Shown here: one piece after another, positions 32,950 through 42,700 of the stretch | How positions within the stretch are numbered: the stretch's first letter is position 1 | How the letters are laid out: every line of letters begins with the position of its first letter | Notes under the pieces: generated by a model | What the model was told of the DNA's origin: nothing | Seen by the model: only the letters and a program-made list of their open reading frames with translations | Databases searched by the model: none | Translations under genes and position numbers: made by a program | Origin: Flavobacterium dauae | GTDB lineage: Bacteria > Bacteroidota > Bacteroidia > Flavobacteriales > Flavobacteriaceae | Length of the DNA: 64,000 nt | Direction of reading: 5' to 3' | NCBI RefSeq assembly: GCF_004151275.2 | Contig: NZ_CP130821.1 | Coordinates: forward strand, 1,984,001 to 2,048,000

Positions 32950-33322
32950 AGTTGTTTATGAATACGCTGTAATTCGAGTTGTACCAAAGGTTGAACGCGA
33001 AGAATTTATCAATGTTGGTTTAATATTATTCAGCAAGCGCAAACGTTTTATTCGGTTTGAATACCACATTCCCGAAGAAAAAATCCGTTGTTTTTGTACA
33101 GAGTTTGATTTGTTACAGGTAAAAGAAAATTTAGAATCGTTTGCGAAAATCTGTTCCGGAGCTAAAGACGGCGGTCCGATTGCACAATTAGAACCCGATG
33201 AAAAATTCCGCTGGATAACGGCTGTAAAAAGTTCGAGTATACAATCGTCTCGACCTCATCCTGGTTTTTCTATCGACTTGAATGCTACATTTGAAAGGTT
33301 GTATGGTGAGCTAGTAAAGTAA
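32939..33322 (+). CDS. DUF3037 protein partner of the HipA-like kinase
   Basis: The 127-residue protein starts MQDKVVYEYAVIRVVPKVEREEFINVGLILF, typical of DUF3037, and contains ICSGAKDGGPIAQL followed by WITAVKSSSIQSSRPHPG. There is no signal peptide or known catalytic motif. It starts inside the kinase gene, so the two are made together. It may be a regulator or substrate of the kinase; no activity is known to me. Confidence 0.88.
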   Translation: MQDKVVYEYAVIRVVPKVEREEFINVGLILFSKRKRFIRFEYHIPEEKIRCFCTEFDLLQVKENLESFAKICSGAKDGGPIAQLEPDEKFRWITAVKSSSIQSSRPHPGFSIDLNATFERLYGELVK

Positions 33323-33323
33323 A

Positions 33324-33360
33324 ATCTGGAAATCATTTAATTTGAAAATGATTTCCAGAT
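33324..33360. terminator. Bidirectional terminator
   Basis: ATCTGGAAATCATTT and AAATGATTTCCAGAT form a 15-bp stem between convergent genes. Confidence 0.85.
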
Positions 33361-33369
33361 TTACCTTAA

Positions 33370-34095
33370 TTAACTCCTCTTAAACTCACTTAAAATAATG
33401 GCGGTGGCGGTGGCAACATTTAAGCTTTCGGTTTGTTGTAATGCACCAAAACGCGGAATGGCTATTTTTTGGGTAACTAAATGTTCTATTTCCTTTGATA
33501 TTCCGTTTGCTTCGTTGCCCATCACAATAATTCCTTCGTTAGGTAATTGCTGTTTGTAAATATTTTTGCCATCCATAAAAGTTCCTAAAATCGGCAATTC
33601 GTATTTTTTTAAATATTCCGGTAAATCGGTATAAAAAACATTTACACGTGTTAACGATCCCATGGTAGCCTGCACCACTTTAGGATTGTACACATCAACC
33701 GTTTCTGTGCTACAAATTAAATCGGTAATACCAAACCAATCGCATAATCTGATGATGGTTCCCAAATTACCCGGGTCACGTACATTGTCTAAAGCAACTT
33801 TTAAACCGTTTTTGGATGGATGGCTCACTTCTTTCATCTTAAAAAGTGCCAAACAGTCATTAGGAGTGGTTAAAAGAGAGATTTTTTTCAGCTCAACATC
33901 TGAAATTTCGGTTATAAATGCACTCGAAACATCAAACTTTAGCTTTTTGGAGGTATAAATTTGTTCAAGCTGCAAATTAGAATTTAAAAGCTCTTTAATC
34001 ACTTTAAATCCTTCAGCAATAAAAATTTTATTTAAATCGCGGTATTTTTTTTGCTTTAATTGCGTTATATATTTGATTTGGTTTTTAGTAAGCAT
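33370..34095 (-). CDS. TrmH/SpoU-family RNA 2'-O-methyltransferase
   Basis: The 241-residue protein has an N-terminal L30e-like substrate domain (1-85). The SPOUT knot motifs follow: NVRDPGNLGTIIR (motif 1), IVMGNEANGISKE (motif 2) and TESLNVATATAIIL (motif 3). It methylates a ribose in rRNA or tRNA; which one cannot be decided. It is divergent from tamL with a 36-base shared upstream region. Confidence 0.93.
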   Translation of the reverse strand: MLTKNQIKYITQLKQKKYRDLNKIFIAEGFKVIKELLNSNLQLEQIYTSKKLKFDVSSAFITEISDVELKKISLLTTPNDCLALFKMKEVSHPSKNGLKVALDNVRDPGNLGTIIRLCDWFGITDLICSTETVDVYNPKVVQATMGSLTRVNVFYTDLPEYLKKYELPILGTFMDGKNIYKQQLPNEGIIVMGNEANGISKEIEHLVTQKIAIPRFGALQQTESLNVATATAIILSEFKRS

Positions 34096-34131
34096 TCGTA
34101 AAAAATTGTAATTTTACCGGTTGAAACTGTT

Positions 34132-36693
34132 ATGACTTTGAAAAATAATTTATCAAAAGTAGTATTTATTACTGTAATTTCCAGCATTTTTTTGGCATGT
34201 TCTTTAACAAAACGAGTTCCTGCCAACGAACGCTTGTTAATGGAAAATAAAATTTTAGTTAATGATAAGTCGGAAAGCAGCGAAGCCATAACTACACAAT
34301 TGTATCAACAGCCTAACAGCAATATTTTGGGCTATCGCCTGCGTTTACACCTATATAATATGGCAAAGGTAAACCCCGATTCAAGCTATCAGGCATGGTT
34401 AGACAAACACCCTAAAAACGAACGGTTTTTAACCAATTTATTATCGGCAAAACAAGTAGATCGCCTGGGAACCTCTTTTTTTGTTTCGGGTTTGGGCAGA
34501 ACGCTTAAAGATTTAGGTGAAGCTCCGGTAATTTATGATAAAGAACGCACTAATAAATCGGTAACCAAATTAAAAAATCATTATTTTAACCAAGGATATT
34601 TTAATACCAAAGTTTCGTTTGAATTAGATAGTTTGCATCCTAAAGAAATTAAAGCATTATACAAAATATCCACAGGAAATCCTTATGTGTACGATAGTAT
34701 TTCGGTGGTGGTACACTCGCCCCAATTAGATTCTTTATATAAAACCAACAAACGGGCAAGCGTTATTAAAAAAGCCGAACAGTATAACGCAACAAAATTA
34801 GATGAAGAACGTGACCGCATTACGTCATTCTTTAGAAACAATGGCGCTTACGATTTTCAGAAAACATATATTAATTACGAAGTTGATACCTTAAAAAACA
34901 ATCACACGGCCGATATTTTGTTAAATATTGAAAACAAAAACATTAAAGAAGGCGATACTTTAAGAACTGAACCTTTTAAACTGTACAAAATCAGTCAGGT
35001 TAATGTTTTTACTAGCAACACCTCTTCAGATGCTTCTGTGATTACCGATTCTATTCAATATAAAAACATTAATATCTACAGCAAAGGCACATTAAATTAC
35101 AAACCAAAAGTATTAAGCAATGCTATTTTTATTGATAAAGATGGATATTTTTCAGATATACGTCGTACAATCACTTCGCGTTCGTTAAGTAATTTAAAAG
35201 TTTTTAAGTACCCGTCTATTGAATACATACCCGATACCCGCGACAGTTTAGGCAAAACATTAATAGCAAACATTACGTTAAACCCCAAACCACGGGCTAT
35301 GTTTACCCCCACTATTGATGTTACCCACTCAAACATACAAGATTTTGGAATTGAAGGTAGTTTGGGATATTTATTTAACAATGTTTTTAGAGGAGCCGAG
35401 GTTTTAAACGTAAGTATCCGTGGAAATATTGGTTCATCATCAACAAAATACAGAAACAATAAAAATACCTTTTTTGATATTTTAGAATACGGTGCCGATG
35501 TAAAATTAACTTTTCCACGCTTTTTATTTTTTTCAAATACCGATCGATTAATTGACCGTACATCATTTCCAAACACCACGTTAAGCGTAGGCTTTTTTAA
35601 TCAACAAAACATAGGGTTAGACAAGCAAAACCTAACAGGAATTTACAATTATTCTTGGTCTTATAAAAGACGAAACACTTTAAGCTTAGATGTTTTTAAC
35701 TTACAGTTTGTTCGCAATATGAATCCGGGAAATTATTTTAAAGTATATCGATCTTCATACAACAGTTTAAATACTATTGCAGATCAAACCAATACCAACC
35801 CGGCGTATTTTGATGAAAACGGAGATTTAACCATTGCCGAAGGTGGTGCCGATGCTTTTATTTCTGATGTATTAGACGGAAATACCGACATTCCTCAAAA
35901 CGACCCTAAATATCAATCCGTTCGAAGCATTTCTGAACGTAAACAGCGATTAACAGAAAACAACCTTATTTTGGCAAGCAACATTGTTTACACGTATTCT
36001 AACCGTTTTAATATTAAAGATCAGGATTTTTTTACATTTCGTACCAAAATAGAATCGGCAGGTAATGTTTTAAATGCTTTGGCAAAATCAAACAGCAAAT
36101 TAAACGATAATGGCAAACGAACCGTTTTAGACGTTGCCTATTCGCAATACATTAAAGGCGAAGTTGATTTTGTGAAGTATTTTGATTTAGGAAATAAAAA
36201 CGTATTGGCGTTACGTGCCTTTGGCGGCATTGCCATTCCGTACGGAAACAGTAACAATATTCCGTTTTCGCGAAGTTATTTTGCCGGCGGATCTAACGAT
36301 AACCGTGCGTGGCAATCGTACCGTTTGGGTCCCGGACGCAGTGGCGGTGTAAACGATTTTAACGAAGCTAATATGAAACTGGCATTTAATGCAGAATATC
36401 GCTTTAACGTTACCGGACCGTGGAATATGGCTGTTTTTGCCGACGCAGGAAACATTTGGAACACCTTAGACAACGTTACCGATGAAAAAATGACTTTTAA
36501 CGGTATTAAATCTCTTCAGGATATTGCTTTAGGAACAGGTTTGGGCGTTCGGTACGATTTTAGCTTTTTTGTCATTCGGTTAGACGCCGGTTTTAAAACC
36601 TATAATCCTGCAAATGACGCAGGCAGACAATGGTTTAAAGAATGGAATTTGAGTAAAACCGTTTTAAATGTCGGAATTAATTATCCGTTTTAA
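34132..36693 (+). CDS. tamL: TamL, BamA/TamA-like outer membrane lipoprotein
   Basis: The 853-residue protein has a lipoprotein signal (VVFITVISSIFLACSLTKR). POTRA domains follow (about 100-350, with YDKERTNKSVTKLKNHYFNQGYF), then a 16-strand BamA-type barrel ending LSKTVLNVGINYPF. The RGD-like loop region SYFAGGSNDNRAW matches the conserved VRGF-type lid motif of the Omp85 family. It inserts or organises outer membrane proteins; the lipid anchor distinguishes TamL in Bacteroidota from TamA. Confidence 0.9.
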   Translation: MTLKNNLSKVVFITVISSIFLACSLTKRVPANERLLMENKILVNDKSESSEAITTQLYQQPNSNILGYRLRLHLYNMAKVNPDSSYQAWLDKHPKNERFLTNLLSAKQVDRLGTSFFVSGLGRTLKDLGEAPVIYDKERTNKSVTKLKNHYFNQGYFNTKVSFELDSLHPKEIKALYKISTGNPYVYDSISVVVHSPQLDSLYKTNKRASVIKKAEQYNATKLDEERDRITSFFRNNGAYDFQKTYINYEVDTLKNNHTADILLNIENKNIKEGDTLRTEPFKLYKISQVNVFTSNTSSDASVITDSIQYKNINIYSKGTLNYKPKVLSNAIFIDKDGYFSDIRRTITSRSLSNLKVFKYPSIEYIPDTRDSLGKTLIANITLNPKPRAMFTPTIDVTHSNIQDFGIEGSLGYLFNNVFRGAEVLNVSIRGNIGSSSTKYRNNKNTFFDILEYGADVKLTFPRFLFFSNTDRLIDRTSFPNTTLSVGFFNQQNIGLDKQNLTGIYNYSWSYKRRNTLSLDVFNLQFVRNMNPGNYFKVYRSSYNSLNTIADQTNTNPAYFDENGDLTIAEGGADAFISDVLDGNTDIPQNDPKYQSVRSISERKQRLTENNLILASNIVYTYSNRFNIKDQDFFTFRTKIESAGNVLNALAKSNSKLNDNGKRTVLDVAYSQYIKGEVDFVKYFDLGNKNVLALRAFGGIAIPYGNSNNIPFSRSYFAGGSNDNRAWQSYRLGPGRSGGVNDFNEANMKLAFNAEYRFNVTGPWNMAVFADAGNIWNTLDNVTDEKMTFNGIKSLQDIALGTGLGVRYDFSFFVIRLDAGFKTYNPANDAGRQWFKEWNLSKTVLNVGINYPF

Positions 36694-36702
36694 TAAAATT
36701 AC

Positions 36703-36710
36703 TACTTTTG
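36703..36710 (+). promoter_or_regulatory. -7 promoter element of the aldolase gene
   Basis: TACTTTTG (TAnnTTTG) lies 10 bases beyond the tamL stop and 44 bases before the aldolase ATG at 36755. It argues against an in-frame ATG at 36668, inside tamL. Confidence 0.5.
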
Positions 36711-36754
36711 TATATTCAACAATTTTTCAAATTAAAACACACAACATAAAAAAT

Positions 36755-37822
36755 ATGGCACACAATATTAAGCCAGGTGTTGCAACCGGCGATCAGGTTC
36801 AGGAAATATTTAATTACGCAAAAGAAAAAGGATTTGCACTACCCGCAATTAACGTAACTTCGTCAAGTACTATTAACGGAGTGATGGAAACGGCTGCCAA
36901 ATTAAACGCTCCTGTTATCATTCAGTTCTCTAACGGTGGTGGTTTGTTTATGGCCGGCAAAGGTTTAAACAACGAAAACGAACGTGCTGCTATTGCAGGT
37001 TCTATCGCAGGTGCAAAACAAATTCACGAATTGGCTGAATTATATGGTGCCACCATAATTTTACATACCGACCATTGTGCAAAAAAATTATTACCTTGGA
37101 TTGACGGTTTATTAGATGCCAGCGAGAAATTTTATGCAGAAACCGGAAAACCTTTATTTTCATCGCATATGATTGATTTGTCTGAAGAACCTATCGAAGA
37201 AAATATAGAAATTTCTAAAAAATACCTTGAGCGTATGAGCAAAATGGGAATGACTTTAGAAATTGAATTAGGAATTACAGGCGGCGAAGAAGACGGCGTG
37301 GACAACTCAAACGTAGATTCATCAAAATTATACACACAGCCAGAAGAAGTTGCGTATGCTTATGAAGAATTAATGAAAGTTTCGCCTCGTTTTACCATTG
37401 CAGCCGCTTTTGGAAACGTTCACGGAGTGTACAAACCGGGCAACGTAAAATTAACACCAAAAATTTTAGATAATTCTCAAAAATACGTTCAGCAAAAATT
37501 CAACACAAAAAACAACCCTGTTGACTTTGTATTCCACGGCGGTTCAGGATCTACATTAGAAGAAATTCGCGAAGCCATTTCTTACGGAGTAGTAAAAATG
37601 AATCTTGATACCGACTTGCAATTTGCATTTACCGAAGGGGCACGCGATTATATCCTATCTAAAAAAGAGTATTTAATGACACAAATTGGAAATCCGGAAG
37701 GCGACGATGTGCCAAACAAAAAATATTATGATCCGCGTAAATGGATGCGTGAAGCTGAATTAACATTTAACAAACGTTTAGAGCAAGCTTTTGCCGATCT
37801 TAACAACGTAAACACATTATAA
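36755..37822 (+). CDS. fbaA: Fructose-bisphosphate aldolase, class II
   Basis: The ATG at 36755 (MAHNIKPGVATGDQVQEIF) gives 355 residues, the normal class IIA length. Zinc ligands are in ILHTDHCAKKLL, AAFGNVHGVY and DFVFHGGSGS, and the substrate loop VKMNLDTDLQFAF is present. It cleaves fructose 1,6-bisphosphate in glycolysis. It is monocistronic with its own promoter. Confidence 0.95.
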   Translation: MAHNIKPGVATGDQVQEIFNYAKEKGFALPAINVTSSSTINGVMETAAKLNAPVIIQFSNGGGLFMAGKGLNNENERAAIAGSIAGAKQIHELAELYGATIILHTDHCAKKLLPWIDGLLDASEKFYAETGKPLFSSHMIDLSEEPIEENIEISKKYLERMSKMGMTLEIELGITGGEEDGVDNSNVDSSKLYTQPEEVAYAYEELMKVSPRFTIAAAFGNVHGVYKPGNVKLTPKILDNSQKYVQQKFNTKNNPVDFVFHGGSGSTLEEIREAISYGVVKMNLDTDLQFAFTEGARDYILSKKEYLMTQIGNPEGDDVPNKKYYDPRKWMREAELTFNKRLEQAFADLNNVNTL

Positions 37823-37888
37823 AAATTACGAATTGCGAATTACAGTTAAGTTCACAATTCATAATTTATAATTCAAATTTTATAGACT

Positions 37889-38743
37889 ATGGCTTGGTTT
37901 AAAAGAAAAGAAAAAGGAATTACAACACCTACCGAAGATAAAAAAGACACTCCCAAAGGATTGTGGTACAAATCACCTACAGGAAAAATTGTTGAATCTG
38001 AAGAATTAGCAAAAAATTTATGGATTTCGCCTGAAGATGATTACCACGTACGCATTGGCAGTAAAGAATATTTCGAAATCTTGTTTGATGACAACAAGTT
38101 CAAAGAATTATTTGGTTCTATTACATCAAAAGACCCATTAAAATTTGTTGACACAAAAAAATACGGCGACCGTTTAAAAGAAGCAAAAGACAAAACCAAA
38201 TTAAAAGATGCCGTACGAGTTGCTGTTGGTAAATCAAAAGGTGCCGATTTAGTTATTGCTTGTATGGATTTTGCTTTTATTGGCGGATCAATGGGATCGG
38301 TAGTAGGCGAAAAAATTGCCCGCGGAATTGACTATTCCATTAAACACAACATTCCGTTTATGATGATTTCAAAATCAGGTGGAGCACGAATGATGGAAGC
38401 TGCCTATTCGTTAATGCAAATGGCAAAAACATCGGCAAAATTGGCTCAACTGGCAGATGCTAAAATTCCTTACATCTCTTTATGTACCGATCCAACTACT
38501 GGCGGAACAACAGCGTCTTATGCTATGTTAGGCGATATTAATATTGCAGAACCAGGAGCCTTAATTGGTTTTGCCGGACCACGTATTGTTAAAGATACCA
38601 CAGGTAAAGATTTACCAGAAGGTTTCCAAACATCAGAATTTTTATTAGAACACGGTTTCCTTGATTTTGTAGTTCACAGAAAACAATTAAAGAACAAGGT
38701 AAATTTATATATAGATTTGGTTTTAAACAGACCAATACGTTAA
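37889..38743 (+). CDS. accD: Acetyl-CoA carboxylase carboxyltransferase beta subunit, without zinc-ribbon cysteines
   Basis: The 284-residue protein matches Acc[13 protein letters not shown] at the ribbon position, [50 protein letters not shown] and GFAGPRIV. The four zinc cysteines normally found near residues 25-55 are absent; Ser, Thr and other residues replace them, and the first Cys is at about residue 129. With AccA it transfers carboxyl from biotin to acetyl-CoA to make malonyl-CoA. Loss of the ribbon probably alters RNA binding or assembly, not catalysis. Confidence 0.95.
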   Translation: MAWFKRKEKGITTPTEDKKDTPKGLWYKSPTGKIVESEELAKNLWISPEDDYHVRIGSKEYFEILFDDNKFKELFGSITSKDPLKFVDTKKYGDRLKEAKDKTKLKDAVRVAVGKSKGADLVIACMDFAFIGGSMGSVVGEKIARGIDYSIKHNIPFMMISKSGGARMMEAAYSLMQMAKTSAKLAQLADAKIPYISLCTDPTTGGTTASYAMLGDINIAEPGALIGFAGPRIVKDTTGKDLPEGFQTSEFLLEHGFLDFVVHRKQLKNKVNLYIDLVLNRPIR

Positions 38744-38748
38744 AAAAA

Positions 38749-38778
38749 GAGCATCGTACAAGCGATGCTTTTCTTTTT
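38749..38778 (+). terminator. Terminator after accD
   Basis: AGCATCG and CGATGCT stem, then a T-rich tail. Confidence 0.8.
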
Positions 38779-38875
38779 TTAGACCAAACAAAAAACTAAA
38801 TGCAATAAATGTAAAAGCTATTGTAAACAATATCAAAAGTTTAAAAAATAATTAAAAATTAGTTTCGTAAAATCC

Positions 38876-38905
38876 TTGTAAAATAAAATAATCATTTTAT
38901 ATTTG
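38876..38905 (+). promoter_or_regulatory. Perfect consensus promoter of the tRNA array
   Basis: TTG (38876-38878), 19 bases, TATATTTG (38898-38905). The first tRNA starts 44 bases later. The five tRNAs probably form one transcript. Confidence 0.82.
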
Positions 38906-38948
38906 CACACGCAATAAGGCTTACAAGCCACAATATTGATTGTTCTTT

Positions 38949-39034
38949 GCTCGAGTGGTGGAATTGGTAGACACGCTGGACTTAAAATCCAGTGAACAGT
39001 AATGTTCGTGCGGGTTCAAGTCCCGCCTTGAGTA
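38949..39034 (+). tRNA. tRNA-Leu (anticodon UAA), copy 1
   Basis: An 86-base class II tRNA. The acceptor GCTCGAG pairs with CTTGAGT, the anticodon loop is CTTAAAA, a long variable arm is present, and the T arm is GCGGGTTCAAGTCCCGC. CCA is not encoded. Confidence 0.95.
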
Positions 39035-39093
39035 CTTTTTTGCAAATGATAATTTTCTATTAAATTTGCATTTATGTTCTTTAAAATAAAAAC

Positions 39094-39166
39094 GCGAAAA
39101 TAGCTCAGTTGGTAGAGCGCAACCTTGCCAAGGTTGAGGTCGCGGGTTCGAACCCCGTTTTTCGCT
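39094..39166 (+). tRNA. tRNA-Gly (anticodon GCC), copy 1
   Basis: A 73-base tRNA. The acceptor GCGAAAA pairs with TTTTCGC, the anticodon stem CAACC/GGTTG encloses TTGCCAA, and the T arm is GCGGGTTCGAACCCCG. Confidence 0.95.
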
Positions 39167-39183
39167 CAACGTTATTACAATTT

Positions 39184-39269
39184 GCTCGAGTGGTGGAATT
39201 GGTAGACACGCTGGACTTAAAATCCAGTGAACAGTAATGTTCGTGCGGGTTCAAGTCCCGCCTTGAGTA
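39184..39269 (+). tRNA. tRNA-Leu (anticodon UAA), copy 2
   Basis: Identical to the copy at 38949-39034. Confidence 0.95.
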
Positions 39270-39288
39270 CTAACGTTTTTTTAACTTT

Positions 39289-39361
39289 GCGAAAATAGCT
39301 CAGTTGGTAGAGCGCAACCTTGCCAAGGTTGAGGTCGCGGGTTCGAACCCCGTTTTTCGCT
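39289..39361 (+). tRNA. tRNA-Gly (anticodon GCC), copy 2
   Basis: Identical to the copy at 39094-39166. Confidence 0.95.
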
Positions 39362-39374
39362 CTATACAATAATC

Positions 39375-39460
39375 GCTCGAGTGGTGGAATTGGTAGACAC
39401 GCTGGACTTAAAATCCAGTGAACAGTAATGTTCGTGCGGGTTCAAGTCCCGCCTTGAGTA
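39375..39460 (+). tRNA. tRNA-Leu (anticodon UAA), copy 3
   Basis: Identical to the other two Leu copies and the last gene of the array. Confidence 0.95.
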
Positions 39461-39462
39461 CA

Positions 39463-39493
39463 AAATCCTGAATCTTTTGATTCGGGATTTTTT
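39463..39493 (+). terminator. Terminator of the tRNA array
   Basis: AATCCTGAATC and GATTCGGGATT stem with a T run. Confidence 0.85.
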
Positions 39494-39532
39494 GCTTATG
39501 TGCTGTATCCCAAAATCTTTATGCAACAAGAT

Positions 39533-39566
39533 AAAAAAGACTGGCTTTTACAGACAGTCTTTTTTA
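39533..39566. terminator. Second, bidirectional terminator
   Basis: AAAAAAGACTG and CAGTCTTTTTT arms. It serves the minus-strand macroglobulin gene ending at 39735. Nothing else was seen in 39567-39734. Confidence 0.7.
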
Positions 39567-39734
39567 TTTATTTGAAATGACTCTTACTAACTTCATCCCA
39601 AGATATGTTTATGCTTGTCACTTCGGGTAAGTTTTCGACAAGTTTCGGTTTTCGATACGGCTGACACCTACTCGAACTGACGAAGATCTTAATTATATTT
39701 TGGTTTGGTATAAACTTCGTGATAATCATTTTAT

Positions 39735-42700
39735 TTATTCTTTCACCTTTACCGTATTTCCTTTACTATGCCCGGTATGTTCCGGCGCATACATACTTTG
39801 AATAGTTGAAATTCCGCTGGTAAAACTACCTTCGTTATTCAATCGCACTTCATAATCAATCACATAATTACCTTTTGACAGATAATCGGTGAAAAAGTTG
39901 GTTGCAGCATCGCGTGTTGATTGGTAATAACGCAAATTGTTTTCGTATTTGTAACCCGAAAGTACATCAACAGGTTCAAAAGTTGCCGCACGCATATCTT
40001 TAATATGAATAAATTCCATATCTTTTTCGGCTGTAATTTCTAATCGAATAATTACTTTTTGTCCTAATTTAAGATTGGTTTCGTTTGAAATTTCCTCTAG
40101 CTTTTTGTCGGAATTTTCGATATAAAACTTTCGTGCAATTTTTAAGATTCCGTTATTCGCTTCTTTTACCGTATTAAAATCTTCGAAATATTGCCAGTAA
40201 ATTCCGCCAAAAACAGGTTTTTCACTTTTGTTTTTTACTGATACTTTACCAAAATCGTTCGTAATTTCATTTACTTTCCATTGATACGTTTGATAGCCCA
40301 AAACATCATCGGATTGATTTTCTGCGGTTTCATTAGTTTTTATAGTTCCATTTCCTACGGATACAACTGCTTTATCTGCCTTTGCAATTTCGGTTGAATT
40401 TGATAACAACAACGCATAAATTGCCGATGTGGTTGCTTTTGTGGTACCCCAGTCTTTATTTAATTTTTGGCTTAACAACCACGCATTTAATTTTTGAAGC
40501 GTTACTTCGTTGTTTTCAATTTCTTTAAAAGCCTCAATAATCAACGCCTGAACTTCGGCTGCATTGTAATAGTAATAATGCTCGTTGCTGTTTTCTTTCC
40601 AATACATTCCGTAGGTTTCATTGATCACCGCACTTTCATTTAACTGATTTAAAATTTGTTTTGCCCAAGCAACATCGCCTTTTCTTTTTAAAACTATTGC
40701 CAATTTCGCTTTGTTTTGAAGCGATAATGCTACCCAATTTTTCCTTAAATCGATAAAATTCTGATTCAATTGCTTAGAAACATCAGCAGGAATTGCAAAA
40801 TCTTTCGAATAATAACTCTTCACAAAAGCATAATTAATCGCACTGTGATTTGAGAATGTCTTGTCTTTTGTTTTCAGTTGATCCTGCATTTTAACATCAA
40901 TAAACCTGTGAGCTTTATTTACGATGTTTTTTACATCGGTTGCATTGAAATGCGAAATACCTAATTTATCTAATTGAGCCGCCGTAACCAAAATGTGCTG
41001 CGTTATGTAATCGTTTTCAGATCCGCCCGAAAACCAACCAAAACCACCTGAAACGTTTTGACGTTCGCCCAAGGTTTTTATAATTTCATCGGCTTCTTTT
41101 TCCAATCGATCCTTATCAAAGTAAGCTGCCAACTGTGCTTTTTTCTCTTCGTTTGAAACTAAATCTTTCATCCACGGAGTTTCCTGAAGCATTAGTTGTT
41201 TCAATTCTTCATTCTCTTCTAATTTAGATTTTGGGTTATTCTTCCATTCAGAAATCAAATCTTTAATCGTCGGATTTTTTTCCAACACATGCATCGCTAA
41301 AACATCAGCAAAATACTTGGCAAAAATTTGTTCGTTACAGGTATGCTGAAAATCGTACAAATAAGGCAACGACTGCATAGTTAACCACGTGGCGTTGTGC
41401 GAAATTTCCACCACAAACTGATGATTTTTTATCGTTTGTGAATTGTTGTTTAGTAAATTATCAAGTTTATACTCTTTATTTTGTTTGCCTAACTGCCAAA
41501 TAGCAGCGGTTTCGGTAATTAATGTTCGGTTACTTAAAACCGGAATCACGCTTTCTTCGCCATCGGTAAAATTGCCTGCTTTTACAGAAATGCGGTATTG
41601 CAAACCTTCGATATCTTTAGGAATTTCAACTGACCAACTAACCGTATTGGCACTTAAACCATTAATTGTTGTTGGATCCAGCTTATCGGTTTTAATGATT
41701 TTATCGGTTAAATCTTCACCAGTAACGGTATTAAATAAACGCAAAACGGCAGTTGCCTGCAACGGAGCATTGGTGGTATTGCTTACGCGTGCTTTTAAAA
41801 CAACCACATCGGTTTCACGAACAAAACGCGGCATGTTTGGCTGAATCATTACGTCTTTTTGAGTTCTGCTTAAACTTTCTACATAAATAAAATCAGTGGT
41901 TTTATTATGTGCCAAACCACGGAATTTCCATTTGGTTAATGCTTCGGGTGCAGTAAAGTTAATTTCTACCGAACCGTCTTTCTGAATTTGTAAATGCGGA
42001 AAGAAAAATGCGGTTTCTTGTAAGTTTTTGCGTAACGGAATTTCTAAATGCTCCGCTGCCTGTTGTGCTTTTTTAGTGGTAATAACAATAACACCATTTG
42101 CACCGCGATTACCATAAACAGCTATTGCTTCATCACCTTTTAGAACTTCTGTTGCTACTATATCATTAGGATTTAAGTTACGAAAATCTTCTGCAGACAT
42201 AGGTACTCCATCTACAATATATAGAGGTTGAACATCTCCAATAATTGATCCTAAACCACGTAGAACAACAGTTGTACCAGCACCGGGTTGCCCTTGTAAT
42301 GTTTTAGATGTTACAGTAAATCTTTCTCCACTTCCAGTTCCTTTACGACCTTTGTCTGCACCGACTGTTCTATATGTATCCACGACTATGTCATTCATAG
42401 CCATAGATTCGTCTTCTAGCAATACAAAATTCAGTACTTGCGTATTGTTTACATATAACGTTTCAGGCTTAAATCCTTCATAGACAACCTTAATACGATC
42501 GCCTGCCGAAGCTTTAATTTGATAAGTTCCTTCTACATCGGTTTCGGTACTTTTATTAGTATCAAGAACCATAACTGTTGCACCTGGAATTGGATCGCCA
42601 TCTTGGGTTTTTACAATTCCTTTTATGGTTTTTAAAACGCCGTCTTTAACTATATTGGTATCATCTATAACATCATATGTAAACGTTTCATCATTATTTA

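Noticed and set aside
36668..36754. Extended aldolase start inside tamL
   Set aside because: The extra 29 residues overlap the tamL C-terminal strand and precede the probable promoter at 36703; the ATG at 36755 gives the normal family N-terminus.
38949..39460. Regularly spaced direct repeats that could suggest a CRISPR array
   Set aside because: The repeats are complete tRNA genes with intact cloverleafs; spacers are irregular and there are no cas genes.
41443..41844. Plus-strand 133-codon frame inside the macroglobulin gene
   Set aside because: It lies wholly opposite a clearly coding frame and its composition is that of an antisense shadow.
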